Positions 41,584 to 49,722 of a DNA stretch of 53,931 nucleotides are shown piece by piece. This DNA is from an uncultured Paracoccus sp. GTDB taxonomy: Bacteria > Pseudomonadota > Alphaproteobacteria > Rhodobacterales > Rhodobacteraceae. Positions within the stretch are counted from its first letter, which is position 1, and every line of letters begins with the position of its first letter. The stretch spans positions 1 through 53,931 of the forward strand of contig NZ_CALMYP010000050.1 in assembly GCF_937873615.1 (NCBI RefSeq). Direction: 5' to 3'. Both the position numbers and the translations under genes were made by a program. The notes beneath the pieces were generated by a model, which saw only the letters and a program-made list of their open reading frames with translations, had not been told where the DNA came from and searched no databases.

Positions 41584-42591
41584 TCACCGGGCGCCTTCAA
41601 CCGCGCCGAAGGCCTGTTCGATCAGTTCGGGTGTATCGAGGTTCTCCCGCAACCAGTCAAGCGCTGCCGGCTGCATCACCACCTTGAAGGCATCGCGCTG
41701 TTCCCCAGTCAACCGCTGAACCGTCACACCATTTTCCTCGGCGGCGGCGATTGCCTCTGCCTCGGCAGCACGAGAGGCTTCGCGGTTATAGGCGATGGCG
41801 GCGTCGGCGGCATCGCGGATGGCCTGTTGGTCCGCTTCAGGCAGGCCGGAAAAGAAATCGTCAGAGATACCGAGCGGCCCGAAGGCATAGACATGGCCGG
41901 TCATCGACAGATGAGACTGCACCTCGGCAAGATTGATCAGGTTGAAGATCGCAACCGAGTTGTCCTGTCCATCGACCACGCCAGTCCGCAGCGCGGTATA
42001 AAGCTCTCCGAAGGCGACCGGAGAGGCAGAGGCCCCCATGGCCTCGACCGGAATGGTGGCAAGCGGCCCGAGCACCCGCAATTTCAGGCCCTTCATATCG
42101 TCGGGACCTTCGATCGAACGGTTGGCGCTGAAATGCTTGAAGCCGCCCGATTCCCACCAGCCGAGAACGCGGATGCCGGTCTCGTTCAGGATGGCGTCGG
42201 CCATGGATTGTCCGAACGGCCCGTCAAGCACGGCCCAGGCAGTTTCCTCATCCGGAAACAGATAGGGCATGTTCAGAACCATCACGTCGGGATAGATCGA
42301 GGCATAATTGCCGTCTGCAGCATCGGTCATTTCCAGAAGGCCGCGGCGCATCTGCGCCAGCCGGTCGTTCGGAGCACCCAGCGCGCCTCCATAGACCAGT
42401 TCGACGTTGATATCCGTATTGGCCTCGACCTGTTCTTCGAAGGTCCGATACATGCCGTTGACGAAATCGAAACCCTCGATCGTCTCGGGCAAGGACAAGC
42501 CCACGGTCAATGTCTGCGCCGCCGCCGGGGCGGCCAGGGCAAACAGGGCCGCGGCGGTGATGTTGATGGGCTTCAGGGTGCTGAGTTTCAT
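41584..42591 (-). CDS. dctP: TRAP transporter substrate-binding protein (DctP)
   Basis: A 335-residue periplasmic protein. It has a signal peptide (ITAAALFALAAPAAAQ), then LVYGGALGAPNDRLAQMRRGLLEM and PYLFPDEETAW, both standard DctP features. The central GLKLRVLGPL and NSVAIFNLINLAEV lie near the family ligand-contacting segment, where an Arg salt-bridges a carboxylate. The ligand is probably an organic or amino acid (inference). It lies 18 bp after the ABC permease and begins the TRAP part of the operon. Confidence 0.9.
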   Translation of the reverse strand: MKLSTLKPINITAAALFALAAPAAAQTLTVGLSLPETIEGFDFVNGMYRTFEEQVEANTDINVELVYGGALGAPNDRLAQMRRGLLEMTDAADGNYASIYPDVMVLNMPYLFPDEETAWAVLDGPFGQSMADAILNETGIRVLGWWESGGFKHFSANRSIEGPDDMKGLKLRVLGPLATIPVEAMGASASPVAFGELYTALRTGVVDGQDNSVAIFNLINLAEVQSHLSMTGHVYAFGPLGISDDFFSGLPEADQQAIRDAADAAIAYNREASRAAEAEAIAAAEENGVTVQRLTGEQRDAFKVVMQPAALDWLRENLDTPELIEQAFGAVEGAR

Positions 42592-42609
42592 GAGGTCATC
42601 CTTTTTCCG

Positions 42610-43284
42610 TCATCGGGCAAAGGCTTTCGATGCCCGTTTTTCGAGGTATCCAGTGAATCTGACCATCGGCCACAGGATCATCACATAGATACCTGCGGCC
42701 CCGATCAGTGGGGTGGGATTGGCGAACAGTGCCTGCGCGTCGGTGGCCTGTTTGAGCAGATCGGACAGCGCCACGACCGAGGCGAGCGCCGTATCCTTGA
42801 TGACCGAAACACAGTTCGAAGCATGTGGCGGAATAACGATCCGCACCGCCTGGGGCAGGATCACCTTGCGCATCGTCACCGTGAATCCGAGACCGAGCGA
42901 TTGCGCCGCCTCGAATTGGCCCTTGGGAATGGCCTGAATGCCCGCCCGTAGGACTTCGGCGGTGAAGGCGGTCAGAACCATGATCAGCGCCGTTGCTGCC
43001 GCCACGAAAGAGTTGAGCGTGATACCCGCAAATGGCAGCGCGTAATAGATGAGGATCAGGAGCACCAGCACCGGGATTGCACGAACCAGGTCGATGTAAA
43101 GCACCGCAAGGATGCGGATCGGCTTGGGCGCATAAAGCCGGACGACAGCCAGAAGAGTGCCCAGGACTGTGCCGCCAATGATCGTCACAATGCCGAGGCC
43201 AAGGGTAAACTTCAGCCCGGTCAACAGCATCGGCAGCGCCCGCTGCAGCACGCTCATGTTGAAGAATATGTCCAGGATATTCAT
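42610..43284 (-). CDS. Polar amino acid ABC transporter permease
   Basis: A 224-residue membrane permease of the His/Glu/Gln type (GltK/GlnP-like) with five hydrophobic segments (GIVTIIGGTVLGTLLAVV; DLVRAIPVLVLLILIYYALP; ALIMVLTAFTAEVLRAGI). The coupling EAA loop is FEAAQSLGLGFTVTMRKVILP. The start at 43284 was chosen over the upstream in-frame ATG 43296 from family length and a weak AGGA signal. Only one permease is encoded here, so a homodimer is likely. Its ATPase lies in the divergent plus-strand unit at 46.4 kb, which is unusual. Confidence 0.85.
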   Translation of the reverse strand: MNILDIFFNMSVLQRALPMLLTGLKFTLGLGIVTIIGGTVLGTLLAVVRLYAPKPIRILAVLYIDLVRAIPVLVLLILIYYALPFAGITLNSFVAAATALIMVLTAFTAEVLRAGIQAIPKGQFEAAQSLGLGFTVTMRKVILPQAVRIVIPPHASNCVSVIKDTALASVVALSDLLKQATDAQALFANPTPLIGAAGIYVMILWPMVRFTGYLEKRASKAFAR

Positions 43285-43345
43285 CGAAGGTATCATCCTG
43301 ATTAGGAAGGCCGGGGAAGTAAGGTACTGCCCCGGCGTGGTTCGG

Positions 43346-44152
43346 TCAGTAGTTTCCGACGGTGGGAATGGGCAATGGTGTGACCGTGACACTGCCGTCG
43401 GCCGGGGGCGCGCCCAACCATTTTTCGTAAAGCGCGGCCATGGTGCCATCGCTCTTCATGTCAGAAATAGTGTTGTTCACGTCTTCCAGCAGCGCAGAAT
43501 CCTTTGACATCATCATCGCGAACAGCTCGCCGGTGGTGATTTCATAACTGAGTTCCAGTCCCTGCATCTGCGTGAACGCATAGCGCAGACCGACCGCATC
43601 GTTGACGACCGCGTCGACACGACCGGCAAGCAGATCGGTCAGCATATTGGCAACGCTGTCATAGCTGGAAAGGCTGGAATAACCGATCTCGGCCTCGCGT
43701 TCTTTCATCCAGGTTTCCGGGAATGATGTCGCGATAGTGCCAATGCGGATCCCCTCCAGATCCTCCAGGCTTTTGATGTCGCTGCCCGACTTCACGCCGA
43801 TGCCAAGCGCACCTTCGACATAGGGCTGGGTAAAAGACTGCCCCTCAAGGCGCTCGTCGGTGATGGTCAGGGACGAGATCACCGCATCGACACGCCCCGA
43901 TGCCGTTGCGACGAACAGCGCCCGGAAGTCGTAACCACTGATTTCGGGCGTCATGTCCAGACGCTTGGCGATTTCATTGACGATATCGACCTCGAAGCCG
44001 ACGAAACTGCCGTCCTCCTGGCGGTTTTGCCAGGGTGGGTTCGCCGGATAGGCGCCAACCCGGAACGTCTCCTGTGCCAGCGCTGGCAGGGCGGTGAGTG
44101 CAATCGACAAGGCGACTGCTGATTTGAGGAAAATGCGTCTCATGTTGAGCAT
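43346..44152 (-). CDS. Amino acid ABC transporter periplasmic binding protein
   Basis: A 268-residue family-3 solute-binding protein. The signal peptide is FLKSAVALSIALTALPALAQ. The body opens FRVGAYPANPPWQ with GSFVGFEVDIVNEIAKRL, the standard first motif. DAVISSLTITDERLEGQSFT, LEDLEGIRIGTIATS and LLAGRVDAVVNDAVGL follow. AGGGA lies eight bases before the start. The ligand class is polar amino acids, possibly a D-amino acid or a glutamine/proline relative given the hydro-lyase gene upstream (inference). Confidence 0.88.
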   Translation of the reverse strand: MLNMRRIFLKSAVALSIALTALPALAQETFRVGAYPANPPWQNRQEDGSFVGFEVDIVNEIAKRLDMTPEISGYDFRALFVATASGRVDAVISSLTITDERLEGQSFTQPYVEGALGIGVKSGSDIKSLEDLEGIRIGTIATSFPETWMKEREAEIGYSSLSSYDSVANMLTDLLAGRVDAVVNDAVGLRYAFTQMQGLELSYEITTGELFAMMMSKDSALLEDVNNTISDMKSDGTMAALYEKWLGAPPADGSVTVTPLPIPTVGNY

Positions 44153-44207
44153 GTGATTGGTCCCTGTTGTTTGCGGCTCAATTTGTGTTCCTTGCCGGGT
44201 TCGTCCG

Positions 44208-44981
44208 TTAGGGCGCCCGTCTTCTTGTATTACGGTCGGTAATCAGCATGTGACCCGGCGCATGGGTGATCGCGAGATCCGGCGCGGCGAATGCGATTGC
44301 TCGTTCCAGCGACACGCCGCAGGCCCAGAACACCGGCGTCTCGCCATCGGCGATGTCGGTCAGTCCGATGCCGTCGATGGGCCGGGACAGATCCACACCA
44401 ATGCGCTGTGGGTCTCCAATATGGACCGGCGCGCCATGCGATTCCGGCTGGGCGCCGGTCAACTCGACCGCTCGCGGCACTTGCGACGACGGCACCGCCC
44501 TCATGCTCACCACCAGATTGCCGCCGAATGCGCCGCTCTCGGCCATGGAAATGTTGCTGTCGAAGGCCGAGCAGGTCTTGCCCGGCGCATGACATCTGAG
44601 CGTGACCCCCCCGGCGACAAGACCAGCTTCGAAGCTGAGCGAGCAGCCGATGGCAAAAGCTACGAGATCATCGCGCCACAACCGCGAGATATCGCGGGGC
44701 ATTTCAACCGCATGACCGTCCCGGAATACGCGATATTGCGGCAGGTCCGTACGTAGGTCGATATCTTGCCCCAGCCCGGGTAGCGTCGGATCGCCGGGCG
44801 CGCCCCTGGCCAGCAGGGGAAAAGGCGCCGGGTTGGCCTTCAGGAAGGTTTCGAAATCATCAGCAAGGGCAAGCGGGATCAGGGCTAGATTGGCCTGCAT
44901 GAAACCCGCCGCCATCGACCCCGTCGGTCCGATTAAGGTGCCGTTTCTGGCAGCGAGCCGAAGATCGTAAGCCTCGGTCAT
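44208..44981 (-). CDS. Putative hydro-lyase of the YcsI/DUF1445 (D-glutamate cyclase) family
   Basis: A 257-residue protein with the two family signatures: FAIGCSLSFEAGLVAGG near the middle, and PVFWACGVSLERAI plus ITHAPGHMLITD near the end. Mammalian relatives convert D-glutamate to 5-oxo-proline; bacterial members are annotated as hydro-lyases with mostly unknown substrates. Beside an amino-acid importer, cyclisation or dehydration of an amino acid is a reasonable guess. The SRPBCC gene overlaps it by ATGA. Confidence 0.78.
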   Translation of the reverse strand: MTEAYDLRLAARNGTLIGPTGSMAAGFMQANLALIPLALADDFETFLKANPAPFPLLARGAPGDPTLPGLGQDIDLRTDLPQYRVFRDGHAVEMPRDISRLWRDDLVAFAIGCSLSFEAGLVAGGVTLRCHAPGKTCSAFDSNISMAESGAFGGNLVVSMRAVPSSQVPRAVELTGAQPESHGAPVHIGDPQRIGVDLSRPIDGIGLTDIADGETPVFWACGVSLERAIAFAAPDLAITHAPGHMLITDRNTRRRAP

Positions 44982-45427
44982 GCTGCCTGACCGAAAGCGC
45001 GCTCAAGCTGCGCTTTAATCAACAATATTTCAGTCTCATGCGCCGTGCAGGTCCGAGCCCATCTTTCGGGCGTCGCCGCGCCGCCACGAATGGCATGCAG
45101 GGCGACGATGGACTGGCTGTCCTGCCATCCGAGCATTCTGGCATCGGTGATCCTGATATAGATTCGCGGTTCCCGATGCGAGGCACTGCCGACCGAATAG
45201 TCGATCAGGCCCAGCTTTCGCACCGGATGGATTTCGACAAAGGCCTGCGAGCGGTCAAACAACGACGTGCCGACGAAAACCTCGCCGTCATGCTGTGCCA
45301 GCCCCATGGAGCCAAGCGACCACCCGCCAACGAAAGCCGCGTCAGATAGCCGGTCAAAGGCATAGTCCGCCGGCACGGCAACCTCGACCGAGGCAACATG
45401 AACAATGGCGCTTTCAGCGTGTCGCAT
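44978..45427 (-). CDS. SRPBCC-fold (START-like) small protein
   Basis: A 149-residue soluble protein. The N-terminal strand VASVEVAVPADYAFDRLSDAAFVGGW is the usual opening of SRPBCC (START/Bet v1-like) ligand-binding proteins, with a long C-terminal helix (ETEILLIKAQLERAFG). Some members are enzymes and some bind hydrophobic ligands; this one gives no catalytic clue. It is the first gene of the minus-strand operon, coupled to the hydro-lyase, and sits opposite the GntR promoter region. Confidence 0.65.
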   Translation of the reverse strand: MRHAESAIVHVASVEVAVPADYAFDRLSDAAFVGGWSLGSMGLAQHDGEVFVGTSLFDRSQAFVEIHPVRKLGLIDYSVGSASHREPRIYIRITDARMLGWQDSQSIVALHAIRGGAATPERWARTCTAHETEILLIKAQLERAFGQAA

Positions 45428-45643
45428 CGCTCCCTCCCCGGTAGCAACACCTGCGACGCTACACGGAGTCCCGCTTTCATATCAACAAAAAGTATACAGT
45501 TAATGCTGAAATTTTATCAAACAGAAGATAAATATTTGGATATGAACAAGAATTGGTCAAAATGACGTGGAGATATCGTATACTAATTGACTTGACTTCC
45601 CCCGCGAGTCGGCGTTCTCCTGAAGCAACCGGGAAGGAACAGC
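45428..45643. promoter_or_regulatory. Divergent promoter with two GTATAC sites
   Basis: An AT-rich stretch (45478-45600) between the SRPBCC operon and the GntR gene. GTATAC occurs at 45492-45497 and at 45578-45583. The latter reads TCGTATACTA (45576-45585), fitting the GntR/FadR consensus T-N-G-T-N(0-3)-A-C-N-A. The sites are 86 bp apart, about eight helical turns, so two regulator dimers could cooperate by looping. Confidence 0.5.
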
Positions 45644-46294
45644 ATGACCCGCCGCAATATCCGCCAACGTGTCCATGAAGACATACGGACCCAGATTCTG
45701 CGTGGAGAGATCGGCCCAGATACCAAGCTTGTCGACACAGCCATTGCCGGAGAACTGGGCGTGTCGCGCATGCCCGTCCGCGAGGCATTGATGCAGCTTG
45801 TCAGCGAAGGCTATCTGGAAGGCACCAGCCGGGGCTTTGCCCTGCCAAGCCTGAGCCACGAGCAAATTCTGGAATTTTTCGTGCTTCGCCGACTGCTGGA
45901 ACCCCATGCGGCTGCGAGCGCAGCGCAGGCACGGACGGAGCAGGTAATCGCCGCGATGCAGGAGGCCGTGTCAGCAATTCAAGCCACGCTCACAACCCGC
46001 GCCTTTGAACCATTCTTCCGCGCCTGTGAGCATTTCAGGGACAGCTGGCTCAACGCTGTTCCGAATACGGAGTTGCGTCGGACAATCCAGCGCTATTCCG
46101 GGCAGGTTCAATCGGTGCGCCTGTCGACGATGCGCGACCTCGACACCAAAAGGACGATCATCGCAGGTCAGCTTGAGCTTCTGGAGGCCTTCAAGGCAAA
46201 GGACGCTCTGGCCGCAAGTAATTGCATGAGCCGCTTCGTCATGGAGGGCGAAAAGAGTTACCGCAAGCTCACCCGCGCGGAATGGTCCGGGTAA
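45644..46294 (+). CDS. GntR family regulator (FCD subfamily)
   Basis: A 216-residue regulator. The winged HTH is NIRQRVHEDIRTQILRGEIGP...VDTAIAGELGVSRMPVREALMQLVSEG. The FCD helical sensor domain follows (ILEFFVLRRLLEPHAAASAAQ, with a basic/acidic ligand pocket). GGGAAGGA lies before the start. It faces the eight-gene minus-strand operon and is followed by the ABC ATPase, so it probably controls the divergent transporter units through the GTATAC sites. FCD members usually respond to carboxylic acids. Confidence 0.9.
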   Translation: MTRRNIRQRVHEDIRTQILRGEIGPDTKLVDTAIAGELGVSRMPVREALMQLVSEGYLEGTSRGFALPSLSHEQILEFFVLRRLLEPHAAASAAQARTEQVIAAMQEAVSAIQATLTTRAFEPFFRACEHFRDSWLNAVPNTELRRTIQRYSGQVQSVRLSTMRDLDTKRTIIAGQLELLEAFKAKDALAASNCMSRFVMEGEKSYRKLTRAEWSG

Positions 46295-46365
46295 ACCTCC
46301 GCCAGCCTGCCTGATGCTGCACTTGCAGTATGGCCCCATTTATCCGAGCGAGGACTGAGAGAGAC

Positions 46366-47130
46366 ATGGTGATGACAGAAAACCGTTCCGCGACAGTCGC
46401 AGTGATCAAGGTCGAAGGGTTGGAAAAGTGGTTCGGCGAGTATCAGGCGCTGAAGGATATCAATCTGTCGGTGCAACCCGGCGAGAAGATCGTGATCTGT
46501 GGCCCGTCGGGTTCGGGAAAATCGACGTTGATCCGGTGCTTCAACCAGCTTGAGCAACACCAGAAGGGCCGCATCACCGTCGACGGCACCGAGCTTGTTC
46601 CGGGTTCTCGCGCCAACGCTGCGGCCACGCGTGAAATCGGCATGGTTTTTCAACAGTTCAACCTGTTCCCGCACATGACGGTCCTGGAGAATTGCGTTCT
46701 TGCGCCCATGGAAGTGCGGCATATCAGCCGGTCCGAGGCAGAGGCAGTGGCCATGGACTATCTGACCAAGGTTCGGATTCAGGATCAGGCGCAGAAATTC
46801 CCGATGCAGCTTTCCGGTGGTCAGCAACAACGGGTCGCGATTGCGCGCGCGCTTTGCATGAAACCGAAGATCATGCTTTTCGATGAGCCAACCTCGGCAC
46901 TCGATCCGGAAATGGTGAAAGAGGTGCTCGATACCATGGTCGCCTTGGCAGAAGGTGGCATGACCATGGTTTGCGTCACGCATGAAATGGGCTTCGCCCG
47001 GCGTGTGGCCGACCGGGTGATTTTCATGGATCGCGGCCAGATCATCGAGGAAGCTCCGCCAGAAGAGTTCTTCCAGAACCCACGCGAATGCCGGACCAGG
47101 GATTTCCTTGACCAGATCCTGACCCACTGA
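46366..47130 (+). CDS. Amino acid ABC transporter ATP-binding protein
   Basis: A 254-residue ATPase of the GlnQ/HisP type. Walker A is GPSGSGKST, the Q-loop [15 protein letters not shown], the signature [15 protein letters not shown], Walker [17 protein letters not shown], and the switch [19 protein letters not shown]. It is separated from the matching binding protein and permease, which are on the opposite strand 2-4 kb away, but no other permease partner is in the window. The start at 46366 has GAGAGAGA just upstream; an earlier ATG at 46330 would add an unlikely 12-residue leader. Confidence 0.92.
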   Translation: MVMTENRSATVAVIKVEGLEKWFGEYQALKDINLSVQPGEKIVICGPSGSGKSTLIRCFNQLEQHQKGRITVDGTELVPGSRANAAATREIGMVFQQFNLFPHMTVLENCVLAPMEVRHISRSEAEAVAMDYLTKVRIQDQAQKFPMQLSGGQQQRVAIARALCMKPKIMLFDEPTSALDPEMVKEVLDTMVALAEGGMTMVCVTHEMGFARRVADRVIFMDRGQIIEEAPPEEFFQNPRECRTRDFLDQILTH

Positions 47131-47169
47131 CAGGCGCCGTTTCGCCGCATTGGCCGGATATGGCCTTCA

Positions 47170-47961
47170 ATGACGAAGCGCTCTAAGCTGACACGGATAT
47201 TCCTATCGCGCATTACCGCCTTTCAATTGAGGGTTTTCAATACCGTGCTACAAAATCGCGCCAGACCCGGTCTTTCGCATGTCAAGCCGGTCGCCGTGCG
47301 CGCCACCCTGGGTGACGCCGTCTATCGAGAGCTTCGCGATGCGCTATCGGTCGGTCGGTTCGATCCCGGCGAGGCGTTGACCATCGGCGCGATCTCTGAC
47401 GCGTTCAACACCAGCCACATGCCTGCGCGCGAGGCATTGCGCCGGCTGGTGGCGGAAGGCGCGCTGGAAGTGGGGACCAGCGGTTCGGCCAAGGTGCCAT
47501 CGGTCGATGCAAGGCGTCTCGACGACATCACCGAGGCTCGCGTGCTGCTAGAGCGTCGGGCGACGGAGCTTGCCGTAGTTCAGGCATCGGCGGAAGATCT
47601 GACGGAAATTGATCGCCTCGCCCGCATCCATGCCGAAATTGCCAATCACCGCGATGTCTACGACATGCTGCTGAAAAACCGCCGCTTTCATTTCGCGATC
47701 TATCGGGCATCTCACTCTGCCGTGCTACCGCCGCTGATCGAATCGCTATGGCTGCAATATGGGCCCTATATGCGCCTTCTGTCTGATCATTTGAATGCCG
47801 CGCGCGAACAGGGGGGGCATGGCGTCTACGCCGAAGGTCACAGGCGTATTGTCGCAGCTATCCGCGCCGGCGATGCCGAGGCTGCCGCCGATGCGATCGA
47901 GGCAGATATCCGGCGCACGCGCTTCGAGATGCAGGAGCCGTTGCGCGCGCTGGCCGGCTGA
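47170..47961 (+). CDS. Second GntR family regulator (FCD subfamily)
   Basis: A 263-residue GntR/FCD protein. The HTH is TLGDAVYRELRDALSVGRF...LTIGAISDAFNTSHMPAREALRRLVAEG. The FCD half has ARVLLERRATELAV and EGHRRIVAAIRAGDAEAA. The first ~38 residues have no strong signal, and the start is doubtful: ATG 47170 lacks a ribosome-binding site and GTG 47245 is an alternative. It is convergent with RidA across a nine-base gap. The 14-bp palindrome at 48380 in front of RidA and the aminotransferase is a likely site for it. Confidence 0.82.
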   Translation: MTKRSKLTRIFLSRITAFQLRVFNTVLQNRARPGLSHVKPVAVRATLGDAVYRELRDALSVGRFDPGEALTIGAISDAFNTSHMPAREALRRLVAEGALEVGTSGSAKVPSVDARRLDDITEARVLLERRATELAVVQASAEDLTEIDRLARIHAEIANHRDVYDMLLKNRRFHFAIYRASHSAVLPPLIESLWLQYGPYMRLLSDHLNAAREQGGHGVYAEGHRRIVAAIRAGDAEAAADAIEADIRRTRFEMQEPLRALAG

Positions 47962-47970
47962 ACCAGCCGC

Positions 47971-48354
47971 TCAGCGTTTGAGCGCGGTCACCTCCAACTC
48001 CACCCGCATTGCCTCTTCTGCGAGGGTCACGATGACGGTGGTGTTTGTCGGACGCGGCTCCTGGAAGGTTTCGCCGAGGATCCGCGAGACAGGAACGATA
48101 TCCTCGCGTCGAGTCAGAAAGACCCGCACCCGCACGATGTCCTTCAAGGTCGCGCCCGCCTGCGCCAAGGCATGGGCGATATTGGACAGCGCCTGACGGG
48201 TCTGCGCCTCTGCGCCTTCGGGAATCTCGCCGGTCTGAAAGTCGTAACCGACCGTGCCTGAAACGAAGATGAACTCTCCGTCAACGACCGCCCTGCTATA
48301 GCCGGCAAGCTCCTCGAACTTCGAGCCGGATGAAATCGTCCACCTATCCGCCAT
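47971..48354 (-). CDS. RidA family (YjgF/UK114) imine/enamine deaminase
   Basis: About 127 residues from ATG 48354; in-frame ATGs at 48363 and 48372 are alternatives. Family features are FVSGTVGYDFQTGEIPEGAEAQTRQALSNI, VRVRVFLTRRED and, near the end, the conserved Arg region RPTNTTVIVTLAEEAMRVELEVTALKR. RidA hydrolyses reactive 2-aminoacrylate-type enamines released by PLP enzymes. Its position divergent from a PLP aminotransferase gene fits a role in clearing such intermediates. The stop faces the second GntR gene. Confidence 0.85.
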   Translation of the reverse strand: MADRWTISSGSKFEELAGYSRAVVDGEFIFVSGTVGYDFQTGEIPEGAEAQTRQALSNIAHALAQAGATLKDIVRVRVFLTRREDIVPVSRILGETFQEPRPTNTTVIVTLAEEAMRVELEVTALKR

Positions 48355-48379
48355 CCTCTGCATACCTTTCATACTTGCT

Positions 48380-48393
48380 CATTTGATCAAATG
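48380..48393. promoter_or_regulatory. Perfect 14-bp palindrome, likely GntR operator
   Basis: CATTTGATCAAATG is a perfect palindrome in the 99-bp gap between the divergent RidA and aminotransferase genes. It resembles operators of FCD-type GntR regulators, and the second GntR gene lies next to RidA. Location between divergent starts is ideal for joint control. Its specific partner is inferred. Confidence 0.55.
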
Positions 48394-48453
48394 ATGTTTA
48401 TCTTGTTCGGATCCGGCTGACAATCCTCCCGTCGGCCCTGAGCAGGAGTGGAA

Positions 48454-49623
48454 ATGCCCGAACTCGCCAAACGCGTCACGCAAACATCCAAGAAAAGCTA
48501 TGGGATGTTCGCCAAGGCGGCCGGGATCGACGATCCGGCCCGCGATTTGATCCATCTGGAACTGGGCAAACCTTTCCACACAACGCCGCCGCATATTGTC
48601 GATGCGACGGTCGCGGCTCTGCGTGCGGGCGACGTGCATTACAGCGACCTCGCCGGATTGCCGGAATTTCGCGCGGCCATTGCAACCAAACTGCGCAGTT
48701 ACAACAAGCTGGATGTCGAACCCTCTGACGTGATCGTCACCAATGGCCTGACACAGGCCTCCTTCGCTGCTTTCATGGCGCTGATCGACGATGGCGACGA
48801 AGTCATCCTGCTGGAGCCCTATTATCCGCAACATGTCGGCAAGATCGAGATGGCGGGCGCCCGACCGGTCTTCGTGAAACTGGATGCCGCGAAAGGCTAT
48901 GCGATAGACGCAGCTGCCATCGAGGCCGCCGTGACACCCCGCACCAAGGCCATCGTGCTGGTGAACCCCTGCAACCCGACCGGCCGCGCCTATAGCCGCG
49001 AGGAGTTGGAGGGCCTGGCCGAGATCGCCCGCCGCCGCGATCTGTTCGTCATTGCCGACGAAGTCTATGACCATATCGTTTTCGACGGGATCGAGCATGT
49101 GAGCATCGCCGCCCTGCCCGGCATGGCAGAGCGGACGGTCTCTATGTATGCCTTCACCAAGGCCTATGCGATGGATGGGTGGCGCCTGGGCTATCTGACG
49201 GCGGCACCGAAGTTGATGCCGGCCATCGCCAAAATCGTCGCGACCGAAGTGACTCACGTCAACACGTTCATCCAGCATGGCGGCCGCGCCGCGCTGGAAG
49301 GGCCGGAAGAGATCTTGGCGCATCTGGTCGAGGACGACCGCTTGAAGCGCAACCTCGTTGTAGAACGGCTGAACCAGATGCCCGGCGTCCGTTGCCCGCT
49401 GCCGGAAGGCACGATCTATGCCTTCCCCGACATCTCTGCGAGCGGACTGAGCAGCCAAGACGCCGCCGACCGGCTGCTGGCGGAAGCCAACGTCGTCGTC
49501 GAATCCGGCGCCTTCTATGGCCCGGCGGGTGAAGGCCGATTGCGCGTCTGCTTCGGCTCGGAAAGCCCGGAACGCCTGACCTTGGCTATGGACCGCATGC
49601 AGTCTTTCTTCAATACGATCTGA
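48454..49623 (+). CDS. Class I/II PLP aminotransferase
   Basis: A 389-residue aminotransferase of fold type I. Schiff-base Lys is in YAFTKAYAMDGWRLGYL, PLP-phosphate and pyridine contacts appear in VTNGLTQASFAAFMALI and VLVNPCNPTGRAYS, and DEVYDHIVF gives the Asp/Tyr pair. The C-terminal Arg of the substrate carboxylate site is probably in GRLRVCFG. The start at 48454 has AGGAG five bases upstream. It precedes a TRAP operon by about 100 bp on the same strand and is divergent from RidA, so it likely acts on the imported amino compound. Confidence 0.88.
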   Translation: MPELAKRVTQTSKKSYGMFAKAAGIDDPARDLIHLELGKPFHTTPPHIVDATVAALRAGDVHYSDLAGLPEFRAAIATKLRSYNKLDVEPSDVIVTNGLTQASFAAFMALIDDGDEVILLEPYYPQHVGKIEMAGARPVFVKLDAAKGYAIDAAAIEAAVTPRTKAIVLVNPCNPTGRAYSREELEGLAEIARRRDLFVIADEVYDHIVFDGIEHVSIAALPGMAERTVSMYAFTKAYAMDGWRLGYLTAAPKLMPAIAKIVATEVTHVNTFIQHGGRAALEGPEEILAHLVEDDRLKRNLVVERLNQMPGVRCPLPEGTIYAFPDISASGLSSQDAADRLLAEANVVVESGAFYGPAGEGRLRVCFGSESPERLTLAMDRMQSFFNTI

Positions 49624-49722
49624 CGCCCGACTCCGATCCCCGGTTGCGAACAAGGGCCGCACAGAAGCCCGCAGCGGGGTGCAACCCACCAACTGACCGA
49701 TCCAACAACGCGAGGACCACCG

